Source: Ectopseudomonas alcaliphila (lineage in GTDB: Bacteria > Pseudomonadota > Gammaproteobacteria > Pseudomonadales > Pseudomonadaceae). From it: 64,000 bases of DNA. Both the position numbers and the translations under genes were made by a program. The stretch lies in assembly GCF_900101755.1 (NCBI RefSeq), contig NZ_FNAE01000006.1:217380-281379 (forward strand). Reading direction: 5' to 3'. The notes beneath the pieces were generated by a model. The model had not been told where the DNA came from, made no database searches, and was given only the letters and a program-made list of their open reading frames with translations. Positions 7,578 to 15,636 of the stretch are shown piece after piece (within the stretch, counting starts at the first letter, position 1; each line of letters starts with the position of its first letter).

Positions 7578-9739
7578 TGCCTCGCGTCACGTACGTACAG
7601 ACCAACTTCACGGCGGGCGAGCTGTCGCCGCGCATGCTTGGCCGTGTCGATATCGCCCGGTACCAGAACGGTGCCAAGAGCATCGTAAACGGGATCCCGG
7701 TAGTGCATGGCGGAGTCATGCGCGCCTGGGGCTCTCGCTTCGTTTCACCAACCAAGGATTCTGGCCTCAAGCGTTCTCGCTTGATTCCATACGTGTTCAA
7801 TCGAGATCAGGCGTATGTTCTTGAGCTCGGCCACCTGTACGTCCGTGTCTGGTCGCTGGGCGGAGTGATGCTCACCGAGTTGGGTACGCCGTACTCTGAG
7901 TCGATGCTGTTCGATGTTGCCTATGTTCAAGGCGCTGACACCATGTTTCTGGCGCACCAGTCAGTACCTATCTATCGCCTGCGCCGGGTGACCAACGACG
8001 AATGGACGCTTTCAGAGGCGCCGTTTGTAACAGTCCCATTCGCAGAGGATGGTCATAAGCCCGCGGTCGATATCGCGCTATCTGAAACCACTGCCGGCAC
8101 CGGGCGCACCGCCACTGCGTCCGGCAGCGTCTGGCTGGCTGCCGACGTTGGCCGCGAAATCTGGTACGGCACCGGCGTAGCGGTGATTACTGCAGTCGGT
8201 TCTGCCACCGTGGCTACGGTCACCATACGCACTGACTTCGGCGGTACGGCGATCCCATCCGGACAATGGAAGCTCACCGGTAGCCCGCAGACGACCTGTA
8301 CGCCGAACAAGAAAGACCCGGTTGGCGACACCATCACCCTAACCCTGGCTGCAGCTGGATGGCGAAGCGAGGACGCTGGCAAGTGGGTGCGCATCAACCG
8401 AGGGATTGTGCAGATCACCAGCATCGGCTCCAGCACAGTTGCCAACGGCGTGATCAAGAGTGCCCTGGATGCTGTTATTGGTGCGATCGCCAACAGCTGG
8501 ACGCTTGAAGGCGGTGTATGGAACGCCGAGAACGGATATCCCGGCGCCATCACCTTGCATGAGCAGCGCCTGGTTTGCGGTGGATCGCCAGAGTATCCGC
8601 AGACCGTCTGGATGTCGCGTACAGGCGAATACCTGAATTTCGAGCTAGGCACTAAAGACGATGACGCTATGTCGTTCACCGTTTCGTCCGACCAGATAAA
8701 CCCCATCGAGCACCTTGGCCAGGTTCGTGCGCTTATCGCGCTGACCTACGGTGGTGAGTTCACGTTGTCGGGCGGTGTCGAGAAGGCAATCACGCCGACC
8801 AATATCCAAGTAAAAAACCAGAGCACCTACGGATGCAGCAAGGTTCGCCCGTGTCGAATCGGCAACGAGCTTTATTTCGTGCAGCGTGCCAACCGTAAGA
8901 TCAGGGCCATGGCCTACCGCTACGACACGGATGCATACGGTTCGCCGGATATCTCGGTGCTTTCCGAGCATCTGACCGAGACCGGCATCGTTGATATGGC
9001 CTACCAGCAGGAACCAGAGTCAATACTGTGGATGGTGCGTGAGGATGGCATTTTGGCCTCAGTGACCATCGACCGCGATCAAGATGTGGTTGGATGGGCG
9101 CGCCACACTACCGATGGCGATTACGAATCCGTGGCCACGGTGCCGAACGCCAATGGTGAAGAGCTATGGATGGTGGTAAAGCGTCGGATAAACGGACAAG
9201 ACGTGAGGTATATCGAGCGCTTTGATACTGGCACATATACCCATTCCGCAATAACCGGCGCGGATACGGCTGGAAAGGCTGTATGGGGTGATTTGGATCA
9301 CCTTGATGGAGAGGTCGTCGATGTCCTGGCTGACGGTATTGTCATGCCACAACAGCGTGTCATGGACAATGAAATTACGCTGCCGCGCAACGCCAAGACT
9401 GTTGAGATCGGTCTGCCGTACACCACCACCATCGAAACCCTGCGACCCGAGGTCGGCTCACCGAGCGGTGCCAGCCAGGGCAACAGCATGGCTATCCGTG
9501 AGGTGACGCTGCGCTTCCTGGGCACAGTTGGCTGCACCCTGAATGGCGATGTAATCCCGTTCCGCAAGTTTGCCACCGGCATTCTTGACCAGCCTATTGA
9601 TCGATTTACTGGTGACTATCGAATGGAAAGGATCGGATGGGCACGCGATGGTGCGGTCGGCGAGCTGCTGATCGAGCAGCGCCAGCCCATGCCGTTTCAT
9701 CTGCTGTGCGTCATCAACAAACTGACCATCAACGATTGA
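7577..9739 (+). CDS. tail tubular protein B / tail nozzle (T7 gp12-like)
   Basis: A 720-residue protein beginning MPRVTYVQTNFTAGELSPRM, the opening usual for podovirus nozzle proteins, with many beta-rich repeats. Length (T7 gp12 is ~790) and its place after tail tube A fit the nozzle that closes the tail. Around residues 170-300 are two Thr/Ala/Val-rich stretches that look like inserted beta-sandwich domains. From ~8.5 kb on, codon choice is slightly less GC-rich than in neighbours. No enzymatic motif is evident. Confidence 0.75.
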   Translation: MPRVTYVQTNFTAGELSPRMLGRVDIARYQNGAKSIVNGIPVVHGGVMRAWGSRFVSPTKDSGLKRSRLIPYVFNRDQAYVLELGHLYVRVWSLGGVMLTELGTPYSESMLFDVAYVQGADTMFLAHQSVPIYRLRRVTNDEWTLSEAPFVTVPFAEDGHKPAVDIALSETTAGTGRTATASGSVWLAADVGREIWYGTGVAVITAVGSATVATVTIRTDFGGTAIPSGQWKLTGSPQTTCTPNKKDPVGDTITLTLAAAGWRSEDAGKWVRINRGIVQITSIGSSTVANGVIKSALDAVIGAIANSWTLEGGVWNAENGYPGAITLHEQRLVCGGSPEYPQTVWMSRTGEYLNFELGTKDDDAMSFTVSSDQINPIEHLGQVRALIALTYGGEFTLSGGVEKAITPTNIQVKNQSTYGCSKVRPCRIGNELYFVQRANRKIRAMAYRYDTDAYGSPDISVLSEHLTETGIVDMAYQQEPESILWMVREDGILASVTIDRDQDVVGWARHTTDGDYESVATVPNANGEELWMVVKRRINGQDVRYIERFDTGTYTHSAITGADTAGKAVWGDLDHLDGEVVDVLADGIVMPQQRVMDNEITLPRNAKTVEIGLPYTTTIETLRPEVGSPSGASQGNSMAIREVTLRFLGTVGCTLNGDVIPFRKFATGILDQPIDRFTGDYRMERIGWARDGAVGELLIEQRQPMPFHLLCVINKLTIND

Positions 9740-9747
9740 GGCCAGCC

Positions 9748-10191
9748 ATGATCCGTCCTGCAACCATCGACGATATTCCGCGCCTGGTCGAGCTTGGTCA
9801 CCTGCTTCACCAAACCAGCCGCTATTCCAGTCATGCCTATGATGGCGACGTGGTTGGCAGCTTCATGGCACAACTGATCGCCGGTACCGGCGTTGTGTTC
9901 GTTGCCGAGCGTGACGGGAAAGTGATCGGAGCTTTGCTCGGCGGCATCACCGAACAGTGGTTCTCCACAGAGCTACTCGCCTTCGAATACGCGTTCTTCG
10001 TCGAGCCTGGCGCCCGCCACGGCATTATCTCCGCGCGCCTGGTGCAGGCGCTGACTACTTGGGCCGAGTTGCGCGGTGCGAAGCATGTGCAGATCGGCGT
10101 TACCACCGGCATCAACGTCGAGGGCACTGCGCAGTTCTACCGCGCGCATGGCTTTCAAGACGCTGGCCTGTTCTTCGAGAAGGCGATTTGA
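9748..10191 (+). CDS. GNAT-family N-acetyltransferase, first of a pair
   Basis: A 147-residue single-domain GNAT protein. The start at 9748 gives the canonical opening MIRPATIDDIPRLVELG. The core strand VVFVAERDGKVIGALLGG, the motif A region FVEPGARHGIISARLVQALT and the C-terminal AQFYRAHGFQDAGLFFEKAI are typical of the fold, which uses acetyl-CoA to acetylate an amine. It lies 8 bases after the nozzle gene and 2 bases before a second GNAT gene. Its substrate is unknown. An acetyltransferase inside a tail gene block may modify virion or host proteins, but that is speculation. Confidence 0.8.
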   Translation: MIRPATIDDIPRLVELGHLLHQTSRYSSHAYDGDVVGSFMAQLIAGTGVVFVAERDGKVIGALLGGITEQWFSTELLAFEYAFFVEPGARHGIISARLVQALTTWAELRGAKHVQIGVTTGINVEGTAQFYRAHGFQDAGLFFEKAI

Positions 10192-10193
10192 CC

Positions 10194-10646
10194 ATGATCG
10201 AAATTCACCCTTGCACCGTCACCGACATCGAGCAGGCCAATACCCAGCAGCAGTTGCTGGCGAACTACAGCCGCGAGTCGAGCATTCCCGAGCTGGGCGA
10301 AGTGTCGGCCAACTTCGACATGTACAGGGCCATGGAGGGCACCGGCATGCTGCACGTCATTGGTGCCTTTGGGCCTGAGCTGGTGGGGTTTGCTGTGCTG
10401 ATCGTCTACGGCCTGCCGCACTACGGCGGGCGCATGGTGTGCTCGATGGAATCGTTCTTCGTCGCCCCGGATGCTCGTCGCAGCGGTGCTGGCTTGAAGC
10501 TGCTGCGCGCTGCTGAGTCCCGTGCACGCGAGCTGGGCGCCTCGGCACTGATGGTCAGTTCCCCGGTCGACGGTCGCCTGGCAAAGGTGCTGCCGCGCTC
10601 CGGTTACAGGGAGACCAATCGCATCTTCCTGCGGGGGCTGGCATGA
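10194..10646 (+). CDS. GNAT-family N-acetyltransferase, second of a pair
   Basis: A 150-residue protein, distantly similar in layout to the preceding GNAT: the start MIEIHPCTVTDIEQA, a central strand with MLHVIGAFGPELVGFAVL, then SMESFFVAPDARRSGAGLKLLRAAE, which is the acetyl-CoA-binding motif A, and a C-terminal GYRETNRIFLRGL. It overlaps the next gene by 4 bases. Two adjacent, diverged GNAT genes suggest an old duplication or separate substrates. Activity is predicted from the fold only. Confidence 0.8.
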   Translation: MIEIHPCTVTDIEQANTQQQLLANYSRESSIPELGEVSANFDMYRAMEGTGMLHVIGAFGPELVGFAVLIVYGLPHYGGRMVCSMESFFVAPDARRSGAGLKLLRAAESRARELGASALMVSSPVDGRLAKVLPRSGYRETNRIFLRGLA

Positions 10647-11098
10647 ACCGTCTGATGCCGGCGCCTGCCGGCCTTCCTGCAATGAGCCCTGGCGATGTCG
10701 ATAAGGTCGGCAAGCTGGAGGGCTTCCTTGGCCAGCTGGATCAGGTGGCCATCGCCACCACTCACCATTTCCACGCCGGGCTGTATGCCAGAACTATCCG
10801 CATCCCTGCCGGCGTGATTATCACCGGCGCGCTGATCAAGATCCCGACCCTACTGATTCTGTCTGGTCACGCAACGGTCTTCATTGGCGATGACTCGCTA
10901 GACCTGCAGGGCTACCACGTTCTGCCAGGGCATGCCGGCCGCAAGCAGGTGTTTCTGGCTCACGTCGACACAGACCTGACCATGGTATTCGCCAGCCAGG
11001 CCAGCACGGTCGAGGAAGCGGAAGCCGAGTTTACTGACGAGACCGACAACCTGGGGTCTCGTCGCCAGAATGAAAACCTGATTATCGAGGGACGCTGA
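10643..11098 (+). CDS. hypothetical phage protein, possible beta-barrel (cupin-like)
   Basis: A 151-residue protein coupled by ATGA overlap to the GNAT gene. The middle (residues ~50-125) alternates hydrophobic strands with glycines (RIPAGVIITGALIKIPTLL; GYHVLPGHAGRKQVFLAHV), resembling a small cupin/jelly-roll fold, while the C-terminus is acidic and disordered-looking. A His at HVLPGHAG could bind metal. Function is unknown. It is transcribed with the GNAT pair and the ejection proteins. Confidence 0.6.
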   Translation: MNRLMPAPAGLPAMSPGDVDKVGKLEGFLGQLDQVAIATTHHFHAGLYARTIRIPAGVIITGALIKIPTLLILSGHATVFIGDDSLDLQGYHVLPGHAGRKQVFLAHVDTDLTMVFASQASTVEEAEAEFTDETDNLGSRRQNENLIIEGR

Positions 11099-11099
11099 T

Positions 11100-11633
11100 A
11101 TGTCTGGATATACCGCTGCGACCTATGCCGTGATGGCGGCAGCTGCTGCCTATAGCGCTTACTCCACCGTGCAATCCGGCAAGCAACAGCAACTCAACGC
11201 CGATGCACAAGCCGACCAGGCCGAGCTAGACGCAAAGACAGAAAAATCTGCGGCCATGGTGCAGGCAGATCGCATCCGCAAGTTGGCGCGTATTCAGCAA
11301 GGCGAGGCGACTTCCGCGCTTGCTGCATCTGGCGTCGACGTTGGCGAAGGCACTGCCCTGAACATCAATCGCGAGATCTACGAGAACGCCGAAGAGGACG
11401 CCATTCTCACCGTGTTCGGTGGGAACAACAGGGCGCAGCGCCTCACCGTCGATGCCAAAAATACCCGGATGGCTGGCAACCAGGCGCGCAGCAACTCTTA
11501 CGGACAGGCCGCCAGCACGCTCCTGTCTACCGGTGCCAGCATGTACTCGGGGTGGAAGTCGTCTGGCGGCGTCAATACTCAGGGCCAGGGCCAAGCGCTG
11601 ACCAGTAACCCGGCATACGTGAGGAACATGTAA
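11100..11633 (+). CDS. internal virion protein, small (gp14-like)
   Basis: A 177-residue protein with a hydrophobic Ala-rich N-terminal helix (YAVMAAAAAYSAYSTVQSG) followed by a long charged coiled-coil-like region (residues ~30-75) and a Gly/Ser-rich C-terminus. This arrangement and its position before two very large internal proteins match the T7 gp14-like ejection protein that enters the cell envelope first. It overlaps the next gene by one base (TAATG). Confidence 0.7.
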   Translation: MSGYTAATYAVMAAAAAYSAYSTVQSGKQQQLNADAQADQAELDAKTEKSAAMVQADRIRKLARIQQGEATSALAASGVDVGEGTALNINREIYENAEEDAILTVFGGNNRAQRLTVDAKNTRMAGNQARSNSYGQAASTLLSTGASMYSGWKSSGGVNTQGQGQALTSNPAYVRNM

Positions 11634-13660
11634 TGCGTATCCCAATGGGGCAGTTCCAGACGGCGAACGTTGTACCGACCGCCGAGCGCAACCGAGTCGT
11701 CACGCTGGACGCTGATAACCGTGGCCAGCAGGCGCTGGCTGCTGCCGTCGGCGGCATCGCCGAGCGCCAGATCGACCAGCAGAACCAGGAAGCCAAGGCG
11801 CTGTCCAGGGTCAAGGCCACCAACTTGCTGATGGATCGCGAGCGCCAGATTGGGACTATCACAACGGACCTGGGCGAGAAGCTGCGCCAAGGGTTGATCG
11901 ATCCAGATCAAGCGCAGTCGGCATACCAGGCCGCAGTCGGCAAGCTTGATCCAGTGCAGCCGCAGGGCCTAGATCAAGTCGAGCTAGAACAGTTCGGCCT
12001 TGGCCTGCGCAAGGTTCAGGAGTCTGGCTTTCGCGGTATTGAGAAGGCTGTCGGACAAGCCCGTATTGCCACCGCCCGCAGCGATCTGGACTCCCGCATG
12101 GACCTGCTGGGCAAGGATGCTGCGCTACCGGGCGCCAAGCCTGAGGCGCTGATCGCCCGCATGGACGATGAGGACATCGACACCGTTGGCCGGATGGCTT
12201 ATGGCGTGGACTGGTCCCGTCGCAAGCAGGATTTCAAGGATGGCGTGTACATGACCCACGCCACCCAGCAACTGATCGGCGCCCGCAATGACCTGGGCGC
12301 GCTGCAGAACCTGCAGACCCAGCTCACCGCCGAAGACGGCTACTACACCACCAAGCTCGACCCAGACCGCCGCAATCAGCTACTGAACAGCGTCACCGGC
12401 AAGATATTCCAGGTGCAGGAGCACAACGCCCGCCAGGCCGAGATTCGGGAACAGCGGGCCATGCGCATTCTGGACCAGATGGACCGCCAGGCCGCCACCG
12501 GGATTCCACCAAGCCCCGCCGAGCAGCAGCGCTGGCAGGCTGCATTGTCCGGCACCAGCATGGCCGGCGAGTACGCTTCCCGCGTTGAGCAGATGAACCA
12601 GGTGCAAACCCTGCTGCGCATGCCGTTGGCTGATCAACAGTCGTTCATTCAGCAACAGCGCCAGCAGCTCGCAACGAATGGAGGCAGCGTCGACCAGATC
12701 GCCAATGTGGACCGCCTGGAGCGTGCTGTCGAATCGAACATGAAGCAGATGCGCGACCAGCCGCTGGAGTGGAACGCCATGCGCACCGGCGCTGCAGTCG
12801 AGCCGCTGGACTTCTCCGGAATTGGCACGCCAGAAGGGCAGGCCGCTCTGTCGGCACAGATAGCCGCCCGTATGGACACCATCAACGCCATGCGCAAACA
12901 GGTAGGCCCGGAAGTCAGCCGCAATCCGTTCCTGCCGCAGGAGGCCGGCATGCTCAAGGCCGCGCTTGCGCAGGCCGACGACAGCACCAAGTTGCAGGTG
13001 GTCGGCGCCATTGCCCAGGCCACGACCAACGCCAACGACTTCGGCGGGGCGCTCAAGGTCATTGCTGCAGACGATCAGCCGTTGATGCTCGCCGGCATGG
13101 CGCAGGCCCGTCAGCTCAAGGGCGACGATGGCGCCGACGTGGCGCCGTTGATCCTGGCCGGTAACAAGGTTCTAAAGGATAAGTCCAGTCCGATGCCGAC
13201 GGAGGCCAAGCTGCGCGCCGCATTCGACGAGTCTGTTGGCCAGGCGATCCCCAGCGGCAGCAGCCAGCGCGAGCAGGCTTTTTCTGCGTACAAGGCGCTG
13301 TATGCAGGCATGGCCGGCCCGGCTGGCGTGACCCATGACGGAACTGCTGCAGAGGTGGACGACAAGCTGGCAGCAAAGGCGCTGGAAATGGCGACCGGTG
13401 GAATCAGTCAGGTGAAAACCGGATGGTTCAGTCGTGAGAAGGTCGTGCGCCCCTACGGCATGACCGATGATGACTTCCAGGATGCGCTGGGTTCTCAGAT
13501 CGGCGCACTGGCCGAGCGAAGTGGCATCGCCAAGGGTTCGCTTGAGTCCATGCCGCTGATGCCCGTACAGGGCACCGAAGGCGCTTACTACCTGCTCAAC
13601 GGCGGACGGATGCAGCTTGATCCAAAAACCGGTGAGCCGCTGATCGTGAGGGTTCGCTGA
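11633..13660 (+). CDS. internal virion/ejection protein (675 aa)
   Basis: A 675-residue, largely helical protein rich in Gln, Ala and Asp (QALAAAVGGIAERQIDQQN near the start). It is the second of three consecutive ejection-type genes, equivalent in place to T7 gp15, which lines the channel built across the periplasm. No transmembrane segment or enzymatic motif is evident. It shares one base with each neighbouring gene. Function is inferred from order, size and composition. Confidence 0.65.
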   Translation: MRIPMGQFQTANVVPTAERNRVVTLDADNRGQQALAAAVGGIAERQIDQQNQEAKALSRVKATNLLMDRERQIGTITTDLGEKLRQGLIDPDQAQSAYQAAVGKLDPVQPQGLDQVELEQFGLGLRKVQESGFRGIEKAVGQARIATARSDLDSRMDLLGKDAALPGAKPEALIARMDDEDIDTVGRMAYGVDWSRRKQDFKDGVYMTHATQQLIGARNDLGALQNLQTQLTAEDGYYTTKLDPDRRNQLLNSVTGKIFQVQEHNARQAEIREQRAMRILDQMDRQAATGIPPSPAEQQRWQAALSGTSMAGEYASRVEQMNQVQTLLRMPLADQQSFIQQQRQQLATNGGSVDQIANVDRLERAVESNMKQMRDQPLEWNAMRTGAAVEPLDFSGIGTPEGQAALSAQIAARMDTINAMRKQVGPEVSRNPFLPQEAGMLKAALAQADDSTKLQVVGAIAQATTNANDFGGALKVIAADDQPLMLAGMAQARQLKGDDGADVAPLILAGNKVLKDKSSPMPTEAKLRAAFDESVGQAIPSGSSQREQAFSAYKALYAGMAGPAGVTHDGTAAEVDDKLAAKALEMATGGISQVKTGWFSREKVVRPYGMTDDDFQDALGSQIGALAERSGIAKGSLESMPLMPVQGTEGAYYLLNGGRMQLDPKTGEPLIVRVR

Positions 13661-15576
13661 TGTGGCTCGATAGCCTGACGCCAGAAGGCGAACTGTCCAC
13701 GCAACGCCAGCGCCTACAGGGCACCACTGAACTGCCTGAGCCGACTTTCTTCCAGGGCGGCTATGACGCCATCGGCCCAGGGCTGGTGCGTGGCGCGCTG
13801 GAGGCTGGCGCGTCAATTCAGTCAGGCCTGGTCAACCTGGCCGGTACCGAGGTCATGAGCACGCTTGCCGTTGGCTTCGGGGCAGGGTACACGCCGGGTT
13901 TCGACCAACAGGGCAGGGCAGAGCGCGCTGCTGCTGGCGCCGAGGAACTGACGGACGAGATCGGGCGCGACCTGGCCGAGTCAGTCAAGGACCTGCGCCC
14001 CGATCCGCGAACCACTGGCCTCGCCGGGCAGCTGCTGGGCGAGGCTGCTGCAATCCTGCCGCGTACCGTGGCTGGTGTGGTGACCGGTGGTATGGTTGGC
14101 GGCGCTCTCGCTGCTGGTGCGCCTGCGGGCTATTCCAGCAAACAGGTGGCCATGTCCGAAGGCATCGACGAGAACACTGCCGCCATCCAGGGCGCTATCG
14201 ATGGCGTCACCATTGGTATCGGCGCAGCGCTGCCGGCCGCTCGGTTCGTCAAGCCGCTTGCCGGTGACTTCGCCATTGCCGTCGGCGCGAACGTCGGCCT
14301 TGGCGTTGCCAGCCGCGGCTCGATAGCCGAACTACTGGAGAGCCGCGGCTACACCGAGCAGGCCGCCCAGTACCGCGCATTCGACGGCACGGCGATGACT
14401 ATCGATGCCGTGCTCGGTGCCGCGTTTTTCGGTATCGGTCGCGGCCTTGCTCGAGCACCAGCAGAACACCAGGTCAACGCCGCCCTGGCCGAGAACAACG
14501 CGCAGCATGCTGAGCTGCATACCGCGCCGGGCATTCCGGTCGACGCCGTTGCCGCCAATACCCATGTGCGTGCGCTGGATATCGCCCTGGAGCAGCTTTC
14601 GCGCGGTGAGCCGGTGCGATTGCCGTCCGATCTGCCCGAGGCGGCATTTCTGCGACCCGTCGACGATATGCCGCTGATCGAACCGGTTCGTGCTGGTCGC
14701 GCGGAAGTCGAAGCCCAGGCCCTGGAAGTCGAGCTGCCGGCGATCCGCGCTGAGCTGGAGCAGCAGGCGGCGCAGGCTGTGCCGAACGTGCGTGACCTGC
14801 GTACCGAGACCGCGACGCTGCAGCGCACGCTGGCCGAGCTGGACGGCACCTTCCGGGACCGCGCCAAGGAACTGCAGGGTGAAGGCCTGACCCGCAAGCA
14901 GGCCGAGAGCCAGGCCCGCCAGGTCATCCAGCAGGAGCGCAGCCAGATCGAACAGCGCCTGGAGCAGATCAGCGAGCAGATCGAAACCAATCGCCAGGCA
15001 GAGGTCGCGCGCGGTGAGCTCGCTGCCATAGACCGTGGCGAACTGCCTGAACGCCTGCAGGAGCGTGTCAGCGCCCGCGCCGCCGATATCGACAAAGGAT
15101 TCCAGCGCAAGCCACTGGCCGACCAGGTGCAGCAGGGCAACAAGCAGTTGACCATCCGCCAGGCCGCCACTCAGGAGCTGGCGCGCCTGGTCGACGAAGC
15201 AGAGCGCCTGGCCCCGCGCCCTGACCCCGTTGACCTGCCGGCGCCGCGCCAGCCTGTTGCCGGGCAGGATGTAAAGCCATCAGCCGAAAACGTAAAGCCA
15301 GGAAGCGAAAACCGTCAGGAATCTCAGGGTGGTGTAAGGAAAGATCAACCTAACGGCGCTGGCGCTGCTGATCCGGAAGTCGAAGTCGCCAGGCTGGTGC
15401 TGGACGAGCTCGGCGACATCCAGGTGCCCACCGGCGCCATCGATGCCGACGGCAACCCGGTCACCGTGTCGGCCCGTGAGCTACTGGCGCAGGCCGACAA
15501 CGACATCCAGCGCGCCCAACTGGAGGCGCGCGGGATAGACGCCGCCGCCGCATGCGCCCTGCAACGGGGCGAATAG
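13660..15576 (+). CDS. internal virion/ejection protein with membrane-like segments (638 aa)
   Basis: A 638-residue protein. Its first half holds long Gly/Ala-rich hydrophobic stretches (TVAGVVTGGMVGGALAAGAP; FAIAVGANVGLGVAS) suited to membrane insertion. The second half (residues ~340-480) is a long Glu/Gln/Arg coiled coil. This matches the membrane-active ejection protein class. No lytic transglycosylase motif is visible. The TAG stop is fused to hairpin copy 3. Confidence 0.65.
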   Translation: MWLDSLTPEGELSTQRQRLQGTTELPEPTFFQGGYDAIGPGLVRGALEAGASIQSGLVNLAGTEVMSTLAVGFGAGYTPGFDQQGRAERAAAGAEELTDEIGRDLAESVKDLRPDPRTTGLAGQLLGEAAAILPRTVAGVVTGGMVGGALAAGAPAGYSSKQVAMSEGIDENTAAIQGAIDGVTIGIGAALPAARFVKPLAGDFAIAVGANVGLGVASRGSIAELLESRGYTEQAAQYRAFDGTAMTIDAVLGAAFFGIGRGLARAPAEHQVNAALAENNAQHAELHTAPGIPVDAVAANTHVRALDIALEQLSRGEPVRLPSDLPEAAFLRPVDDMPLIEPVRAGRAEVEAQALEVELPAIRAELEQQAAQAVPNVRDLRTETATLQRTLAELDGTFRDRAKELQGEGLTRKQAESQARQVIQQERSQIEQRLEQISEQIETNRQAEVARGELAAIDRGELPERLQERVSARAADIDKGFQRKPLADQVQQGNKQLTIRQAATQELARLVDEAERLAPRPDPVDLPAPRQPVAGQDVKPSAENVKPGSENRQESQGGVRKDQPNGAGAADPEVEVARLVLDELGDIQVPTGAIDADGNPVTVSARELLAQADNDIQRAQLEARGIDAAAACALQRGE

Positions 15577-15589
15577 TCGGGAAACCGTC
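15576..15589 (+). repeat. recurring GTCGGGAAnCCGAC motif, copy 3
   Basis: GTCGGGAAACCGTC begins on the last base of the TAG stop, preceded by GAATA. The loop is GAAA as in copy 2, and the stem has one mismatch as in copy 1. It lies between two ejection protein genes, 48 bases before the next start. Confidence 0.75.
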
Positions 15590-15636
15590 TACCGCGCCGC
15601 AATAGGCTTGCTTCCATCCCATCAGGAGGCAGGCCC

